From Axinella damicornis (Eukaryota; Porifera; Demospongiae; Axinellida; Axinellidae): a stretch of 64,000 bases of DNA. The notes under the pieces were generated by a model that did no database searches, was not told the origin of the DNA, and was given only the letters and a program-made list of their open reading frames with translations. The translations under genes were made by a program, and so were the position numbers. Each line of letters opens with the position of its first letter. Position 1 is the first letter of the stretch. Positions 21,694-33,267 of this stretch are shown one piece after another. The stretch spans positions 5,783,029 through 5,847,028 of the forward strand of contig OZ007518.1 of the NCBI GenBank assembly GCA_963931865.1, read 5' to 3'.

Positions 21694-21851
21694 ACTAAAC
21701 TATATGGACCACTTTTATCATTCATTTTTATCACATTTACATTGGTTTGTAAAACGCCTATATTTTTATTACACTTTTGGCATCTGTAAGATTATTCACA
21801 GTTCACACCTTGAAAAAAATTTTGGGCAAAAAAAAAAAAAAAAAAAAAAAA
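21694..21851 (+). mobile_element. retrotransposon 3' end with poly(A) tail
   Basis: An AT-rich 3' UTR of about 135 bp ends in a run of 24 A (21828-21851), the expected signature of target-primed reverse transcription. The word AGCCTT occurs both before the insertion (18798-18804 region) and right after the A-run, but this is too short to call a target duplication. Confidence 0.75.
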
Positions 21852-22128
21852 GCCTTTTATGCCGTCAAAACCGCCTCCCTATCCCCCCTACGCCCTCTCA
21901 CTACCTCCATTTCAGCTCTGCGCACGGGCGCGCTGCACCACAGACGTCCTCTTGGTGGACGTGGGCGCCCGCAGCCCACTCGCTGCCTGTACCTTCAAGT
22001 GATTCGACCCAGCCAAGACGTGATATATGTTCAGTGATGAGAGATCTGCCCCACAACAGCAGAGCTTCTTGGTAGGAGGACGCGCTTCTTCCTCGTCAAC
22101 GCGCTCGAGCGCTATAAGTCAACCTTCA
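21852..22128. other. unit-2-specific sequence behind the retrotransposon
   Basis: These about 280 bp are GC-rich and absent from units 1 and 3, which lack everything between about 18804 and 22128 and instead have a short stretch containing GCATTACGTCATACAAAATG. It may be transduced or an independent insertion. I see no gene in it. Confidence 0.5.
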
Positions 22129-22139
22129 TTGTCCTATCC

Positions 22140-22185
22140 TAGCCTCGTTCCCAGGCCCGCCGTCTCGGGTCTGAGAACGAGGCTA
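22140..22185. mobile_element. 46-bp TAGCCTCG hairpin MITE (unit 2 copy of the shared site)
   Basis: Same position and sequence as 8987-9032 and 36151-36196. Flanks are GTCCTATCC and GTCCTACAC. Confidence 0.85.
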
Positions 22186-23054
22186 GTCCTACACACGCGC
22201 GGGCCCCTTGCCGGCCGGCGCACGCCCCTGGCCCTGGGAGTACTACTATACTGTGAAATCCAGCTGTGAATCCACTCAGATTGTTATGAATATATCAAAC
22301 CAGTGCGTCTCAAAGCCACAAAACCCACAAGTGTAGCAGACAAGCAGGCTGTATATAAGAGTGGTGCACCATTACTTACTTTATTACACATTCAATGTAG
22401 CTTTGCTTCTAGCGGCTACGCAAGAATTTTTGGAAGGCTTCAATCTGTGAAGCCTAATTTCGGCACAAACAAACATATCTACCTCATAGCTATAGCTACA
22501 GCACAGTCGATTTGGTATGGTAGCTAACATGCAGAACTGTGCCAGCACTGGAGAATTACTGAACTGTGACAGATGTTTCTTGATAAGTGACATGGATGAC
22601 ATAGCTACTCAATCACAAATTTAAATTAATAGTGTATAGCTAATTATACACTCACAGGCAAGTAGTGAGTTGCAACTACACTTAGTGAAACAACACTAAA
22701 ATTGATATAGCTTAGTGGTCACATACATCACCGCTCGTGCTTGCTTCATGGTCTTCAGGGCTATGTTTGGGGACCTGTTGGTGGTGATGGTGGGAAGGAG
22801 GTTGGAAATCATGTTGTTCATACATGTATCCTCGAGAACTTTCTCCCATCCATCCTGGTACTGGGCGGGTAGCACATACACGACCCGTGACAAATGGTCA
22901 AGTACATTAATTTGTGTTACTTGTAGATTGTTGCCCCATTTGTATGACTGTGCAAATTGCAGGTGATTTCATTTCCATGATTGAGCAGGCAGAGCAGCTG
23001 GGCTCTTGGTCCTCCTGCATGATGCTGGGTTCCGCACCAGACAGAGGCAGTGCA

Positions 23055-23145
23055 TAGCCTCATTCCCAAGCTGTTCCCACTGCCAGTATTTCATCGCTTG
23101 AAGTGTTGAAATAATGGCGGTGGGAACGGCCTGGGAATGAGGCTA
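23055..23145. mobile_element. 91-bp TAGCCTCA hairpin MITE with exact 9-bp duplication
   Basis: Flanks are exact GGCAGTGCA repeats (23046-23054 and 23146-23154). In unit 3 the element is present but truncated after about 60 bp (from 37039), so it predates the unit 2/unit 3 split. Confidence 0.9.
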
Positions 23146-25316
23146 GGCAGTGCATGTGGGGATGGACAAACATACACTGTTAGAACTGGTGTAGGCACAT
23201 ATAGTGTCATGATCAACAGGCAGAAGCAATTGTATTTGCAGAAGGGAACACTCCAATGTAAGCCATGGAGACTGACTCTTCAATATCCAGGTATATCTTG
23301 ACTGTGCTTCTAAATTTCTCTCCCACCTCGTGCACTTGCCTCACCATGTTTAACATGGACTGGTAGCTAAATTAAGTCATGTCATGTACCTACATGTACA
23401 AGGTAGGTTATTGCACTGAAGTTATTCTCACTATTGTTACAGTTCGGTCATTGCAGTACGTCATACAAATTACAGTGCACGTAAACTTGTCCTACCCTAG
23501 CTTCATTCCCAGGCCCGCTGTCTCGGGCCTGGGAATGAGCCAAAAATAATCACATCTGATACAGTAATGTTGACTTCCTGTTTGGTACAGATCTGTATGC
23601 AGATCTGTACCAGAACTGAAAATTTACTGAACTGTGACAGATACGATGCTACAGGTGCGTATCGGAAACTTTATGTGGGATCAATCTGTATCACACCTGT
23701 AGCTCAATACCTGATTCAGATGTGTATGCATGAAATTCTGTATCGTATCTGTAAACAAGGAGTGATGTGTTTCAGATGTGTAATTATCTGTATCAAAACT
23801 GTACAGAAAGTTATGACTCAGTTGTGTAATATTTGTGCCAGCCGGCTGGCTAGATGCACTCAGCGCGCACAGGTAATAATATTAATTAATAATATTAACC
23901 ATTCACAGTCACGATTTTTGTACCGTGTACATGTAGCTAGATCTGAACAACAAACTTCACCCATCGCTGGTTCGAGTCTGACAAAGTTACCACACTTTCT
24001 TATAGCGGCATGTCGATTCATCTACAATTATGGCTGAAGGAGAAATGAGCTGTGGAGAAGCGACACTTTGTGATGTGAGATTCAAGTGCATTGTCTTCCG
24101 ACACGTTTACTTGAAACTGTATTCAGGGTTGCGTACGTCCTTCCTTACAGTGTTGACACGGTGGAGGACTACCGTTCTATATATATGTTGGAACGTTTTG
24201 GAACCTGTGCAGGATCCATTTTTCTGCTGGAACTGCTACAGAAAGTGAAGAACCACCACATGCACATGCTGCTTCACCTGGCCTGGTTGACAACATGTCA
24301 ACACAGAGAGGTCAGAGACTGAACACAAGCATGATTAGTGTGTAAATAACACATCACTCCCTTTTATGCAGATGCGAGTTGGTGATAGGATCGCACACTG
24401 CACAGTCAGTTCCAAGCAGGGAGCACGTACGTTTCATCTGTGGTGGCGGCGTTATACTGATGTCACTGAAAGGTTTGGTTCACATATCCTAACAATTTAC
24501 TGTGATTGTCACTGTACGCCAAGAATGTAGAGAGAGCTAACAACAAAATTATATATAGCTAAGTAGCCGATTTCGCATCCTTTCAACACAGGACAGCTGG
24601 ACAAGCCCTAAACAGTGATGTTTGACTCAGCTGCGGCGCAAAGCTTCCTTGGTGGCATGCATGATGGCAAAAGCTCTATTTCCACATACAGCCAACCACG
24701 GACACTGAGAAAAGTGAGTTGTAATTCAACAACAACAATGGATGTGGTAAAATAATGATTTATATATCTTGTCTAGTCACATTAGATGCGAAAGGGGAAG
24801 TGCAAACTGAGGGAGGCGCCTGTTCAGTCCGTCACTCTGCGGCAACATGCAACCACTATGATGATACATAATATTATGCCACCAAACACATCGCTTCCCT
24901 GTAAGTGAATGATGGGATGAGAGTGTAATGGATTGGATAGACCATCACTTTGTTACTCACTCTATACAACTCCAGGTGCAATATGGTTTGCTTCTGCTGT
25001 GTGCAGCCAAAGGCGGATCATGGTTCTGCCTTGTACAAGAATTCGCAAGTTAATGGCATACCAGTCACCAATGGCTATGATTGCCGTCTTCATCGTGTGT
25101 AGAACTACCACTCCCCTAACAATCACTAGATCCGTATCTATTGTACAGTCATGAGTGCCCATTTACACTAGCGCTCTGGATTGACACAGCTCGAACCGAA
25201 CTGCTCCGATCCGCTCTGTACTGGACCACCAGACTCCATCGAACTGGAAGACATTGCTCGGTTCTGCCGAAGGATAGTTTATACAGACAGCATTCACATG
25301 TGAGCATTGAAGAGGG

Positions 25317-25475
25317 AAAACGGCACGCTTTCTTGTATGTGTGTCTGATGAAGAGCGACAACTGTATGAACGCGCCTGAGCATCCTCCAAGACCATCAAA
25401 ACGGCACGCTTTCTTGTATGTGTGTCTGATGAAAACTGTATGAACGCGCCTGAGCATCCTCCAAGACCATCAAAC
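25317..25475 (+). repeat. local tandem duplication, about 81 bp
   Basis: The block beginning AAAACGGCACGCTTTC and ending CCTCCAAGACCATC occurs twice in a row. Unit 3 has a single copy at about 38424-38503, so the duplication happened after the units separated. Confidence 0.85.
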
Positions 25476-25604
25476 AAGAGATCACTGGCTGGAGCGCTCC
25501 CGCCCCAAGTGTAAACGGAATCAAACCCGTTGGTATGGCATGGATGGGTTGCCAATAGTATTGGAACCAAACCCAGCACTGGTTTCGAGATTAGTATAGT
25601 GTTG

Positions 25605-25835
25605 TATATCGAACATGACTAGTCTCGTGAGGATGTGGTCTGGGCACATGACTAATCATGAACTTCAACCCCGAACTGCACCTACATGGAGCGCTCGCAT
25701 GGTGTAGTGTAAACACACCTCCCAGCATCGAACTGGAGCGAATCCACCCTTCTTGGTCTGTAAGTGTAAAGTACTGTAAACAGGCTGTAGAGCTAGACAG
25801 ATTAGATCGATGTGACATACTAGTAGACGAGCTTA
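25605..25835. other. stretch present in unit 2, missing in unit 3
   Basis: Unit 3 joins GTTGCCAATAG (38586) directly to CTTGTTTTTGAACAC, whereas unit 2 has about 230-270 extra bases here. No gene is recognised. A fragment related to 25470-25540 (GGAGCGCTC and CGGAATC words) suggests that it is itself repetitive. Confidence 0.5.
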
Positions 25836-26969
25836 GCTTGTTTTTGAACACAACTTTTCAAACACTCTGTACTGTTCAAACATTGTTTTGTGGATATAAT
25901 GCATCTTCAGTCACTTTCGATTATTTGTGCAACATTTCCTGTGACTATAATATTCAATGTTGAATAATATTTTGATGCAATGACATCACTGATTTCATCA
26001 ATAGTTAATACTATAATACCTACATTTTGAAACAGGTCTGTAGGGATACAGAGCAGAATCAGAATGGATAGCAGTCATTCTGAATCAGACAAGTACACAC
26101 AGGTCTGTATCATTGTTGTGCCCAAAACATCATCTGAGCCACGCAGTACAGGAAGTCTGGAACGGATCTGTAATCAGATCTGATTCAGATCCATTACAGA
26201 TCTGATTCAGAATGCAACTTTTTGCTGTGTATATAGCAAGATGGCACTCAGTCCTGGCTACACGTATCCACCTCATTCAGCACAGTCGATTTAGTATGGT
26301 ATGGTAGATCTCAGATCTGTGCCTGAACTGTGACAGATCGCACAGTCGATTTAGTATGGTACATGTACATGTAGCTAAATTATGCTGATCTCAGATCTGC
26401 ATGTGTCTGAACTGTGACAGATGTTTCTTGATATTGCATTGAGTTCAATACTGTCATTTTAACGAACACAACAGATGTTGAGTACTTAATAACAATAATG
26501 AAATTGACATGCTGGATGGCATACCGTATTTATGCTAATAAAACGGTAGCTACATCTAATGTACAGCTTGTTATGGTATGTGTGATGAAGCTATATTTAT
26601 CTCGTATTGGGTTTGGGCAGATTCCAATGTACCAACCAAGGGCATGTTCTTTGATGCATGTTTGATTCATGCCTGGGACCAGCCACTGCATGTTTAAGTC
26701 ATAAGTGTCAAATAAATGTCAAAGTCACAGCATTTTTTTGTGAATATGGCTAAGTAGTATGACATTGTAGTTCAGATTGACAGTTGAGAAGTAGCTAGTT
26801 GTTCAGCCGGGCGATTCTCGTAAGCGTTATGGGTCTATACTATAGATGAATGGAAGGCACAGAGCATTCGGTTACTACTGCATTGGGTCATACTGCAGCA
26901 CAGTCTTGCATGGCCAGACCCAACCACGGAGACTGGAATCTATCGGAGTCGGCTTGTATTTCTACATTT

Positions 26970-28860
26970 AAACGGCTTGCAACTAACATCAAAGTAACAG
27001 AGACTGCCTTTCATGGTATTTCAAACTTGGGAGTTGTCCCCTTTCAGTAATCACTCCATCAATCATGGATTATAGACCCAAAGTGCCTACGAGTATTGCG
27101 TGAACAACTAGCTACTTGCTTCTCAATGTCGTACTATGCAGCCAGCATGCACCAAACAGAAGCCAGACTAAACCGCGCTGTGGAATGGTCTGGTACTGGT
27201 AACTAGATTTTCAGTCTCTGTGCTTGTTGGCATTTTAAGCTATCACTGGCAACATAGCTGTCATCATCACGTGACTCGTCGTCCAAGCCTGAGGTATAGA
27301 GCTGTGACAGCTGTCCATCGTGAGCGACGTTACTATTCCGTGTGTGTGTGCCTCCACCCTTAGAATCCTACCCATATCCGGTCAACTTTCATCCTCCACC
27401 CTTATTTTCTGTGGACACCACCCATGTCCAGTCACCTTCATCCTATTGTGCTTGATGCTTCCTGTATCCACAGCCCTTCCCCCATGTTGGTTGTCTTCAT
27501 GTGCTGTTCTCCTCTCACATTTTCCCTGCAGGTGACGATAATATATTAGAGATTATGCACCACATTCTGCACCAAGTGGCTGCCAACTAAAAGCATAGCT
27601 TGGGAGATATCTCAAGTATGGCAGAGCCTTCATTTGTGGAAGACATGGTGAAAAAGTACATGCAGACAAATGCAACCAAAATGATTGCAACTGTCTGTGT
27701 GCACAATTGCTGTATTGACAAGATTGTATAGCTAACGTTTTGAAATTTTACAGTCACATGTATGCATGAGTCTAGCTGTTCGGCATTGAACTTTTTCATC
27801 ATGACATTGTATACAAATTGAGTTGTACCTTTGTTACTTGTATATGGCATTCTTTAATAACACGAGCTACACATGATGCTGAGATATAGCCTCGTTCCCA
27901 GGATTTCGCTGGCTTAACTACATGCATGCATGTGATGGACAAAGTAATATAATAGGGAGCTCCACCCTCCTGCATGATGGCCCCTATATCCCTCCTGATG
28001 GTATAGTCCCTCCTCCCTCAACCCTGATTGATGGTTCCCCATCCCTAGCCTATAGCTTCAACCCGGACCTCCCATGCACCACTGTCCTAGTGTGATGTTT
28101 AACCGATCACACTCCTCTATGCTCCACCCTTGCATCGTGCATACTCACCCCCCCACCACCACCACCATGCAGCACGTTGCTCCTCCATACATGTACATGC
28201 ACCTCTTCATGCTTCAACCCTCCCAATATGCTCCCCTTCCTCCTCAAAAATGAGTGACAGGAGAAAATGACACAAGTAGAAAAGTTAATGTGTTGAGAAA
28301 GTGAACAAAAAGGAACCATGGAAAATGAAGTGATGATGTGGAAAATATCGTAAGGACGTACACTTCACTGCATGCTCAAGCTATTGTCTTCCAAGTCACT
28401 GTACAGAGGTATAGCCTTGGAAAGCTGAATCCATCGTTCAACTCTTGTTGACTGTAGACTAATCACCGTTCAATTCTTATTGCTCCTGCTTCAACGAAAA
28501 TTTGGATACTGAACTGTGCAAATCTTCATGCGGTTGCAGACTCTGATCAGTCTCTGGTCACCCCCTGGTGTTGCAGACCAGTAATGGGGTAGATGTGAGT
28601 CCTCTTCTCTTTTACTCTCTGCACCTGTAGTTTGTGAATCTCCAATGCTTCTTCTTGAGCTGTCTCATATATTTGCGGCTGGATGTATCTAGAAGGTTGG
28701 TCTTCTTGAGCTTACTCATACAGAGGGTTGATAGGAGACTGGGTGGGAGCCAGTGGCTCTAGCAGTCTGTCATCAGTGCCCTGTGACCACGGAAACACGC
28801 ATACAAACATAGTAAAGATAGAACTAGGGCTTTGTGTGTGTATGTGTGTACCCTGCATGT
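26970..28860. other. half-unit B, left part (unit 2)
   Basis: Counterpart of 11184-13420. No gene is recognised. It lacks the 97-bp palindromic MITE of unit 1. Confidence 0.5.
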
Positions 28861-29393
28861 TGTGCTTAGTACAGTGATCTCATCATGTGGTCATGCAAGG
28901 GAGGGAGTGGCATCAGCAGTAAGGAAAAAACACACCCTGACGTGCAAGGCATGAAAATCAACTGTTCCTCATTCCTGGCTCCTCGGGAGAGAGCTGGGAA
29001 GATTGGTGTCGTTCTACTCCATGGGTCATGTGAGTATCACTCTCCCACACTCCATCCACCAAATACCCACACTACGTTATTCACTACATCCTCCACCCCC
29101 TTCCTTAATGCAAACCAATGAAGAAGCTAACCAGGCTTGGTTGACGCTCATTATAAGACAGTAACATCTGTGGTCGTGCATGGAGGCGGTTAAAAATTTC
29201 ACCTTCTGTTTTCAGCTCTCGTGGCACCTTCGTGATTTGCACTACAAGTTCCAGATGTATGAGGATAGATGCTGCAGAGAGACGTTGAGTTAGCTACTGT
29301 TCACGGCGCACCTTTCCCCGGTGAACTCTAATTGGAGGATATTTCAAACAGTGGATATGCCCACCATTCTGGTGAAGCGGGTTAGGGTTAACC

Positions 29394-29432
29394 TCCCCCC
29401 CCCCCCCCCCCCCCAAAAAAAAAAAAAAAAAA
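29394..29432. repeat. poly(C)-poly(A) compound tract
   Basis: About 20 C followed by about 19 A at the site of the half-unit B C-run. The A part is unique to unit 2. Confidence 0.9.
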
Positions 29433-29484
29433 ATCCGTGCCTGCAACTATACCACCCTTGGTAGTATTCCTTACAACTCACCAT

Positions 29485-30810
29485 AATTGTGATCCAGAAA
29501 GTATTGTAGGGGTGTAACCGGCAGACGTTCTGGCACACAACCTCTGCATGCAGAAGAAAGATTGAGACGAGTTAGCCACTATAGGCATACACATACATGT
29601 ACAAATAGTGAAGTATAGTGACTACAGTAGTGGTCAACTAGATTTACAAACTATTTCTGAGGCTAAGCTACAGTCTCCATACCGCCAAATTTCTGTACTG
29701 CAATGGGATGCTGGGATTGAGGCTGTGGGGAGGCTGGGAATGATCGAGGCTGGGGGGAAAGGCTGGAGGGAAGCTGGGAAATCACAAGGTGCTGTACTTT
29801 TGCTGGACTGTGTAACTTTTGGACATGCCATCCATGATCATCACCAGAGGTCGAAATAACATGCGGTCATCGGTCAATTTCCGTACATTTAGCTAAAATG
29901 ACTGCACACTATAATGCACTTGTTCAGTAGGCGTGACCGATCAACATGCATGAATAAATTCATCTAGTTGCATGACCCATGTGACTGTACCTGGTTCGAA
30001 TCTGCCAATTTCTTTTTTCTCTCTTTCATTATGCATGAGCTCTAGTCAGCCAAATTCTTTTTTTTTCCCCCAATACACATATAGCTACACACAACCAACA
30101 TGGCTCTAGCTGGAGAACACACTTTGATGCACTTTTGATTTTTTGGGGTGACAGGCATGACCTAGCATATTTCGTAAATGACCAATCAAAATCTAAAGTG
30201 CTAGGACATTTGACTGCTCAACACGTAATCCTTATTTTGACCTCTGATCACCAGTTCAGACATCACAAGTTGCAAGTCATGCCTGCCTACATGGCAGCAA
30301 GGAAGCTGTCTCTTGTTTCAGGGTCATGCAAAGATAGCATGGTTTAGAATTGGGTATCTGTTGGAAGGCAGGATAGTTCTTCAGCAGTCTATACATCCAA
30401 TCAACTTGGATAACTCTCCCTCTTATTCTTAACAAACTGCAAGCATTCAGTCTCAGGGTATGTGAGAAATGCCCTTTTGCAAAATTTATACCCACAAACT
30501 GCAGGTCATGAAATACAAAGTACAATATTCACATCTTCAATCCCATGTCCTTCCAAGATTACTGCAAGCTCACTGGCCAGGATTCACCGTGGAATAAAGA
30601 AGCAAAAAGAGGAGCTTGCAACACTTGGAATAGGACCATCCCAGGATGTGCAATCTAGTAAGTGATCACTCACAGCCAGTGGCGGACGTATTTGTTCACG
30701 TCGTGCTGTCCAGTGCCATCAGGTGCCTCATCACCAACTGTTAGGTCTGCTCTGCCACCCTAGAAACTGTCGTCGACGATTTCATGAGCTGTTGATTCCT
30801 GAATTGTAAG
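29485..30810 (-). pseudogene. FTSJ1: second, diverged FTSJ1-like copy (half-unit B, unit 2)
   Basis: Exon e-like sequence lies at about 29488-29560 and exon b-like sequence at about 30665-30800 on the minus strand. In the latter, ESTAHEIVDDSF ends in a stop, then GRADL and DVNKYVRH follow. The splice acceptor before ESTAHE and the donor GTGAGTGATC are kept, but several stops make it non-coding. A 380-bp AT-rich insertion interrupts the intron at about 29850-30245, between GATCATCACCAG and its repeat ATCACCAGTTCAGAC. Confidence 0.6.
29850..30248. mobile_element. unit-2-specific insertion of about 390 bp
   Basis: Units 1 and 4 read CATGATCATCACCAGTTCAG without interruption. Here the same words flank an insert whose ends are inverse to each other: AGAGGTCGAAATAAC... 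at the left, ...TTATTTTGACCTCTG at the right. It therefore has terminal inverted repeats (GAGGTCGAAATAA / TTATTTTGACCTC). ATCACCAG is repeated on both sides, consistent with an 8-bp target duplication (hAT-like). Confidence 0.7.
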
Positions 30811-30844
30811 AGACAACAGCACATCAAATCAGTGTGTGTGTGTG

Positions 30845-30927
30845 TAGCCTTGTTCCCAGGCTCCTCCCCAGCTTTTCTTTGCACAGTATGCAACAAAAAG
30901 CTGGGGAGGAGCCTGGGAACGAGGCTA
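30845..30927. mobile_element. TAGCCTTG hairpin MITE at the TG tract (unit 2)
   Basis: Same insertion as 14978-15060 and 59824-59906. Confidence 0.85.
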
Positions 30928-30953
30928 TGTGTGTGCAGAAGTGCATGTGTTTT

Positions 30954-31516
30954 CAGGGGCGGCGGAACAGGTCCGGCAGACCCGGCAACTGCCGGACCAA
31001 TGTTTTGACAAACCAAGGTATACTTGCACTGAGCGTCCTCCTCTGTGGATACATAGCTACGTACTGGGGACCAGGCTCGAGGGAAAGTCTGTTTACGAGT
31101 CCAACGTGTCTGGAGGACATATTATCCGGGCGCTTGTTGAGTACGATGGTTAACTTTGCGAACAACAAACTGGTTACGTGCTAACTACCACGTGCAATTT
31201 AGAAAGGGGTGGAGCCAGGAATTAAGCAGCGAAAAACTCGTAGCCTGTAAGTAGGCGTGGGCTACCAGTGCAGCGTACATTTCCTTTCTACGTCGAGAGT
31301 GAGACGGTCACGGATTGCACGGAAACGAGAGAGCAGTGGCAGTGCAGTGCAAAGCACGAAGGTGCTACGAGAGCCCATCCAGGCAACTGAAAAATGACCC
31401 TGAAAATTTTTTTCATGCTTCGCGCGCAACACAGATTAGCACTACGCGCCTCTACACACTGCCTTCGGCAGTGAACATTTTGCCCTACCAATCCCAAATT
31501 GCTTCCGCTGCCTCTG
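30954..31516. mobile_element. 563-bp element with CAGGGGCGGCGGAA inverted ends
   Basis: The left end is CAGGGGCGGCGGAACAGG and the right end is TTCCGCTGCCTCTG, an imperfect inverse. It is inserted in GTGTTTTGTGTG, which units 1 and 4 keep whole, and GTTTT is present on both sides. CAGGGG-type ends are typical of hAT transposons, but the visible duplication is 5 bp rather than 8. No transposase is encoded. Confidence 0.7.
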
Positions 31517-31529
31517 GTTTTGTGTGTAG

Positions 31530-31695
31530 GGCATGTGCATGTGTGTGTGAAGTATATGTGTGTGTGTATGTGCATGTGTGTTGTGTGTGGGTGTGCGGGC
31601 ATGCGTGTGTTTTGTATGCGGGGCATGTGTATGTGTGTGTGAAGTATGTGTGTGTGTGTGTGTGTATATGTGCATGTGAGTTGTGTGTGTGTGTT
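31530..31695. repeat. compound (TG)n microsatellite (unit 2)
   Basis: Homologue of 15061-15327, shorter, with the same GAAGTATGTGTG blocks. Confidence 0.9.
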
Positions 31696-32004
31696 AGAAG
31701 GAACTATTCTTTGGGAGCCTAATTATGACCACGGAAACATGCATACAAACATAGACTAGGGCTTTACGTGTATATTATACTATATAGGCACGTTGTGCTT
31801 TGTACAGTGATCTGATCATGTGGTCATTAGGTTGATGCAGGGGGGGAGTGCATGGTAAAGAAAAGACACGCCCTGATGTGCAAGGCATGAATATCAACCT
31901 TGTTCCTGACTCCTCCCCAGCTGTTGCTGCACACTGTACAGAGAGCCGAGAGAGGAGCCGGGAAGACTAGTATTGTACCACTCCATGCATGGGTCATGTG
32001 AGTC

Positions 32005-33040
32005 CTGCCATGTACCGGTACACCCATCCACCAAACATCCACTCTATGTCCTGCTGTATGCCGCTGATGCCACGTACCAGTACCCCCATCCACCAAACAT
32101 CCACTCTACGTCCTGCTGTATGCCGCTGATGCCACGTACCAGTACCCCCATCCACCAAACATCCACTCTATGTCCTGCTGCATGCCACTGATGCCATGTA
32201 CCGGTACCCCCATCCACCAAACATCCACTCTATCCTGCTGTATGCCACTGATGCCACGTACCGGTACCCCATCCACCAAACATCCACTCTACGTCCTGCT
32301 GTATGCCGCTGATGCCACGTACCGGTACCCCCATCCACCAAACATCCACTCTACGTCCTGCTGTATGCCGCTGATGCCACGTACCGGTACCCCCATACAC
32401 CAAACATCCACTCTATCCTGCTGTATGCTGCTGATGCCACGTACCGGTACCCCCATCCACCAAACATCCACTCTACGTCCTGCTGTATGCTGCTGATGCC
32501 ACGTACCAGTACCCCCATCCACCAAACATCCACTCTACGTCCTGCTGTATGCTGCTGATGCCACGTACCAGTACCCCCATCCACCAAACATCCACTCTAC
32601 GTCCTGCTGTATGCCGCTGATGCCACATACCGGTACCCCCATCCACCAAACATCCACTCTACGTCCTGCTGTATGCCGCTGATGCCACATACCGGTACCC
32701 CCATCCACCAAACATCCACTCTACGTCCTGCTGTATGCCACTGATGCCACGTACCAGTAACCCCATCCACCAAACATCCACTCTACGTCCTGCTGTATGC
32801 CGCTGATGCCACATACCGGTACCCCCATCCACCAAACATCCACTCTACGTCCTGCTGTATGCCACTGATGCCACGTACCAGTAACCCCATCCACCAAACA
32901 TCCACTCTACGTCCTGCTGTATGCCGCTGATGCCACATACCAGTACCCCCATCCACCAAACATCCACTCTATCCTGCTGTATGCCACTGATGCCACATAC
33001 CGGTACCCCCATACACCAAACATCCACTCTACGCCATTCA
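32005..33040 (+). repeat. 62-bp minisatellite, 17 monomers (unit 3)
   Basis: The largest copy of the array. Most monomers are exactly 62 bp. A two-monomer block with the CAGTAACCCC variant is repeated (about 32681-32804 and 32805-32928), giving a 124-bp higher-order period. Flanks are the same as in the other units. Confidence 0.95.
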
Positions 33041-33267
33041 CAATATCTTCCAAGCTCTGCAAACCGATAAGCCTGGCAACACAGAGTAAGATGATAAAAT
33101 GAAGAGCTGAATGCATCAGTCTGAGAATGATGCTGAAAGCACATTCCTGCCCCAAGTTGTGTAACTTCCAGGATTGCTATACTGGAGGGGAGTATAATAA
33201 GTAGTCTGGTATTGGTTGAAGCAGGCCAGCTACCTGTACATGCGTGGTAGTATTCCTTACGACTCAA

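Larger units (their letters stand above)
22600..26845. other. middle block of unit 2
   Basis: It matches 36600-39720 of unit 3 segment by segment (for example GTGGTCACATACATCACCGC at 22713 and 36680). No known gene is recognised. The 24086-24322 frame (SVDTVEDYRSIYMLERFGTC, then LLELLQKVKNHH) has the look of a helical CARD-like or death-fold exon, but the counterpart in unit 3 is broken by deletions. Repeats of CAGATCTG-type words are frequent at 23585-23770 and 26040-26420. Confidence 0.5.

Noticed and set aside
23960..23985. GGTTCGAGTC as a tRNA or SINE B-box
   Set aside because: No A-box or cloverleaf at the right distance. The similar GGTTCGAATC at 29994 is likewise isolated.
32005..33040. 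CRISPR-like array of regular 62-bp spacing
   Set aside because: There are no unique spacers, since the whole monomer repeats, and the window is eukaryotic.
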